Under the pieces are notes generated by a model. It was not told the DNA's origin and did no database searches. It saw nothing but the letters and a program-made list of their open reading frames with translations. Below, piece by piece: positions 62,188 to 64,000 of a stretch of 64,000 nucleotides of DNA. The translations under genes and the position numbers were made by a program. Origin of the DNA: Thermococcus sp. 2319x1 (GTDB lineage: Archaea; Methanobacteriota_B; Thermococci; Thermococcales; Thermococcaceae); contig NZ_CP012200.1 of the NCBI RefSeq assembly GCF_001484685.1, positions 862,321-926,320 of the forward strand, given 5' to 3'. The first letter of the stretch is position 1, and every line of letters begins with the position of its first letter.

Positions 62188-64000
62188 AAAAGTTCTTCAT
62201 AATTTTTCTCTTGACCCTCTTCTTACCTTATGTAAGCGCACAGTCTGTTTTCACTGGATGGATTAGAGTACCTTCTCATGTAGGAATAGAAGGAAAGGAG
62301 ATAGAGCTCAAAGATGTATCACTGGATGGCAGGTTTCTAGTGTTAACCCCCAAAGGCAACTTCTTTGTAACCCCCGGAGAGACTGTAAATTCAAGTATCT
62401 ATTCCCTTCGTCTCATTTCAGGCTTTGTAAAGGATGACGGTGGTTATGCAAAGCTGAACATCACATTCCCGTACATATTAGAAAATCAAACCCTGCTGCT
62501 TGGAGACTACAAAATCTCACTAATAAGTGTGGGCGACAAAGAAGCAAAGATAAGACTGCTGTATAAAAACACGTCAAAGGAGATCCTATACAGCGGAGGA
62601 AAAATTGAGTTTAATGAACTTCTCGGGTCGTTCAAAATAATGCCAACTATATTCGATGGTTATCTATACAAGGGTGGTACCAAAGAGATTTATGAGTGGA
62701 CAGTAAAGTTTGAAGACTTTAACATAACGGAAGTCAATGGAGAGTTCAGAGAGTTTGTTGGCATATCTATAAACGGGAAGGAACACTGGGTCGGAGTGGG
62801 AAAAACAATAGAAGCTGATGGAATCATAATTGACGTAAAAGACCTTGTTGGATCAAGTTATGTGAGAGTTTTAATAAAATTAAAAGGAGTGTACGCAACG
62901 TTATCCATTTCGCCCTCGGTGTATAAAGAGGTGGAAGAAGGAAAAGACACCCAAATAGGGCCATATCTGGTGAGAGTTGAAAAGGTATTTTCAGATGGGG
63001 CTTATGTAACTATAAGAAACTTCTGTGGAATGACACTCAAAAGCGGATGGGTGTATACAAACACACTAATTTCTTATGGGGGGCTTTACATAGGGGTTGA
63101 AGGGATAAAGGATCTGAAAACAAAGAAAATTGTAACTCTGGTTGGATTCCTTGAAAGTGAAAAAATTCCAAAACCAGAGGCAGACGTCTTTGTGAACGTC
63201 TCTTTCTCAACCCCCGAAAAGGCGTTGCAGTTTGAGCCCTTTAATGCCACCGTAGTAATTAAAAACGAAGGAGAAAAAGACCTACACTTCGTTGAGATAA
63301 TCCCCAACCTCACCAGCGGGTTTAAGATAACAAGCCCGTATCCAACGTATATCCCGGAGCTAAAGGCAAAGGAGAGCATACACTTTAACCTAACTCTCCT
63401 GTCAGAAAACTCCGGACTTCTCAAGTTGGGCTCCATAAAAGTGCGTGGAAACGTACCTTTTCAGCTATCATGCGATGGCTTTGCCAGAATATCATTTTCG
63501 TCAGAGATCAGATGGATAAACATTGAAAACGCATCTCCTTATTATCTGCTATCAATCCAAAGTTCCGATGGAAGCATTGGAGAGCCTATTCCCCTAAATA
63601 TTACCGTTGTAAACAAAGGAAATACACGCGGACCGTTTACACTTACAATAGCCTTGCCAGAGCATTTTGGAATAATAGGGGATAAGCTAACAGCCTCTGG
63701 AAGGTTTGCATATATAACCGGCTCTCTGAAACCCGGAGAAAACAAAACGTACAGTTTCTACTTTATTCCAACAAAAGAGGGGGAATTTGAAGTGCTTGCA
63801 GCGCTCAAAGAGCGGGAGTACATAGCCAAGAACTCCACCATAGTAAAGATCGAGGCTCCGAAGATCTCTCAAACCCAAATTCCCGAAGGAACAAAAGAGA
63901 CCGAGGTCTCATCAAATTCCACAAAAATTGTGGAAACCTACACAGAAACCATAACCTACACGGAAATTAGAAACACTACCATAGAAATATTTCCAACAAA
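62184..64000 (+). CDS. Large secreted protein at the end of the arl operon (cut by window edge)
   Basis: GTG 62184 overlaps the arlJ stop by 4 bases; the frame is open for over 600 codons to the window edge. A signal peptide (KKFFIIFLLTLFLPYVSAQ) is followed by beta-rich domains; from about 335 on, repeats such as FEPFNATVVIKNEGEKDLHFVEIIP and EPIPLNITVVNKGNTRGPFTLTIALP look like CARDB or Ig-like archaeal surface modules. Many NxS/T sequons, then a Thr/Glu-rich segment (TETITYTEIRNTTIEI) like a stalk before a membrane anchor. The function is unknown. Translational coupling to arlJ ties it to the archaellum. Confidence 0.75.
   Translation, partial: MKKFFIIFLLTLFLPYVSAQSVFTGWIRVPSHVGIEGKEIELKDVSLDGRFLVLTPKGNFFVTPGETVNSSIYSLRLISGFVKDDGGYAKLNITFPYILENQTLLLGDYKISLISVGDKEAKIRLLYKNTSKEILYSGGKIEFNELLGSFKIMPTIFDGYLYKGGTKEIYEWTVKFEDFNITEVNGEFREFVGISINGKEHWVGVGKTIEADGIIIDVKDLVGSSYVRVLIKLKGVYATLSISPSVYKEVEEGKDTQIGPYLVRVEKVFSDGAYVTIRNFCGMTLKSGWVYTNTLISYGGLYIGVEGIKDLKTKKIVTLVGFLESEKIPKPEADVFVNVSFSTPEKALQFEPFNATVVIKNEGEKDLHFVEIIPNLTSGFKITSPYPTYIPELKAKESIHFNLTLLSENSGLLKLGSIKVRGNVPFQLSCDGFARISFSSEIRWINIENASPYYLLSIQSSDGSIGEPIPLNITVVNKGNTRGPFTLTIALPEHFGIIGDKLTASGRFAYITGSLKPGENKTYSFYFIPTKEGEFEVLAALKEREYIAKNSTIVKIEAPKISQTQIPEGTKETEVSSNSTKIVETYTETITYTEIRNTTIEIFPT

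Overview
The window is chromosomal DNA of a hyperthermophilic euryarchaeon of the order Thermococcales (Thermococcus or a close relative). The signs are archaeal TATA boxes about 25 bases ahead of short leaders, GGTGA-type ribosome sites, an archaellum operon of euryarchaeal type (arlB-C-D-F-G-H-I-J), Nop5/fibrillarin, MBF1, an archaeal GHMP-type shikimate kinase, a split transketolase and the mevalonate-type thiolase/HMG-CoA synthase/DUF35 trio. No rRNA, tRNA or CRISPR array was seen. This is a reading by eye; no database search was run.

Layout. 1-1.9 kb: end of a lysine/arginine cluster (partial lysJ, lysK) and a decayed proC. 2.0-12.5 kb: a dense plus-strand operon for a small winged-helix regulator, split transketolase, the whole shikimate pathway (aroF-B-D-E-K-A-C), chorismate mutase, an aminotransferase and prephenate dehydrogenase. 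12.4-18.5 kb: the complete trp operon (trpC-D-E-G-F-B-A) on the minus strand, meeting tyrA tail to tail. These 18 kb are visibly richer in G+C than what follows. 18.5-32.6 kb is AT-richer: a Thr-rich lipoprotein, a protein phosphatase, four unknown membrane or secreted proteins, a LigB-like protein, threonine synthase, an agmatinase-like hydrolase, a MetG-C-like tRNA-binding protein, an MFS transporter, a very acidic 53-residue protein, and a tight four-gene cluster (PLP fold-type-II enzyme, DUF1611/DgcN-like, MurL-like PP-loop enzyme, GNAT).

32.6-39.5 kb is a decay zone: a frameshifted DUF257 gene, broken flavodoxin-like and methyltransferase genes, a dead IS6-type element and a broken HEPN gene, with a secreted protein and a GNAT enzyme still intact. 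39.5-43.0 kb is a G+C-rich pair of half-transporters forming an asymmetric ABC exporter. 43.4-51.8 kb holds housekeeping genes (DUF356-like protein, MBF1, GNAT, DUF35/thiolase/HMG-CoA synthase, Nop5, fibrillarin, enolase, a second DUF257). 51.9-53.4 kb is a frameshifted sodium:solute symporter. 53.6-64.0 kb is the archaellum locus: an EarA-like regulator, a methyltransferase, a single archaellin and the motor and export genes, ending in an unusual secreted protein cut by the window edge.

How it fits together: erythrose-4-phosphate supply, chorismate synthesis and all three aromatic branches lie side by side in two transcription units. A 17-base sequence repeated in tandem at the head of the aro operon recurs once in front of the chorismate mutase/tyrA branch; in both places it also starts a very short reading frame rich in Trp, Tyr or Phe. 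That shared leader, the PLP/DUF1611/MurL-like/GNAT cluster, and the secreted protein at the end of the archaellum operon are the most interesting things seen.
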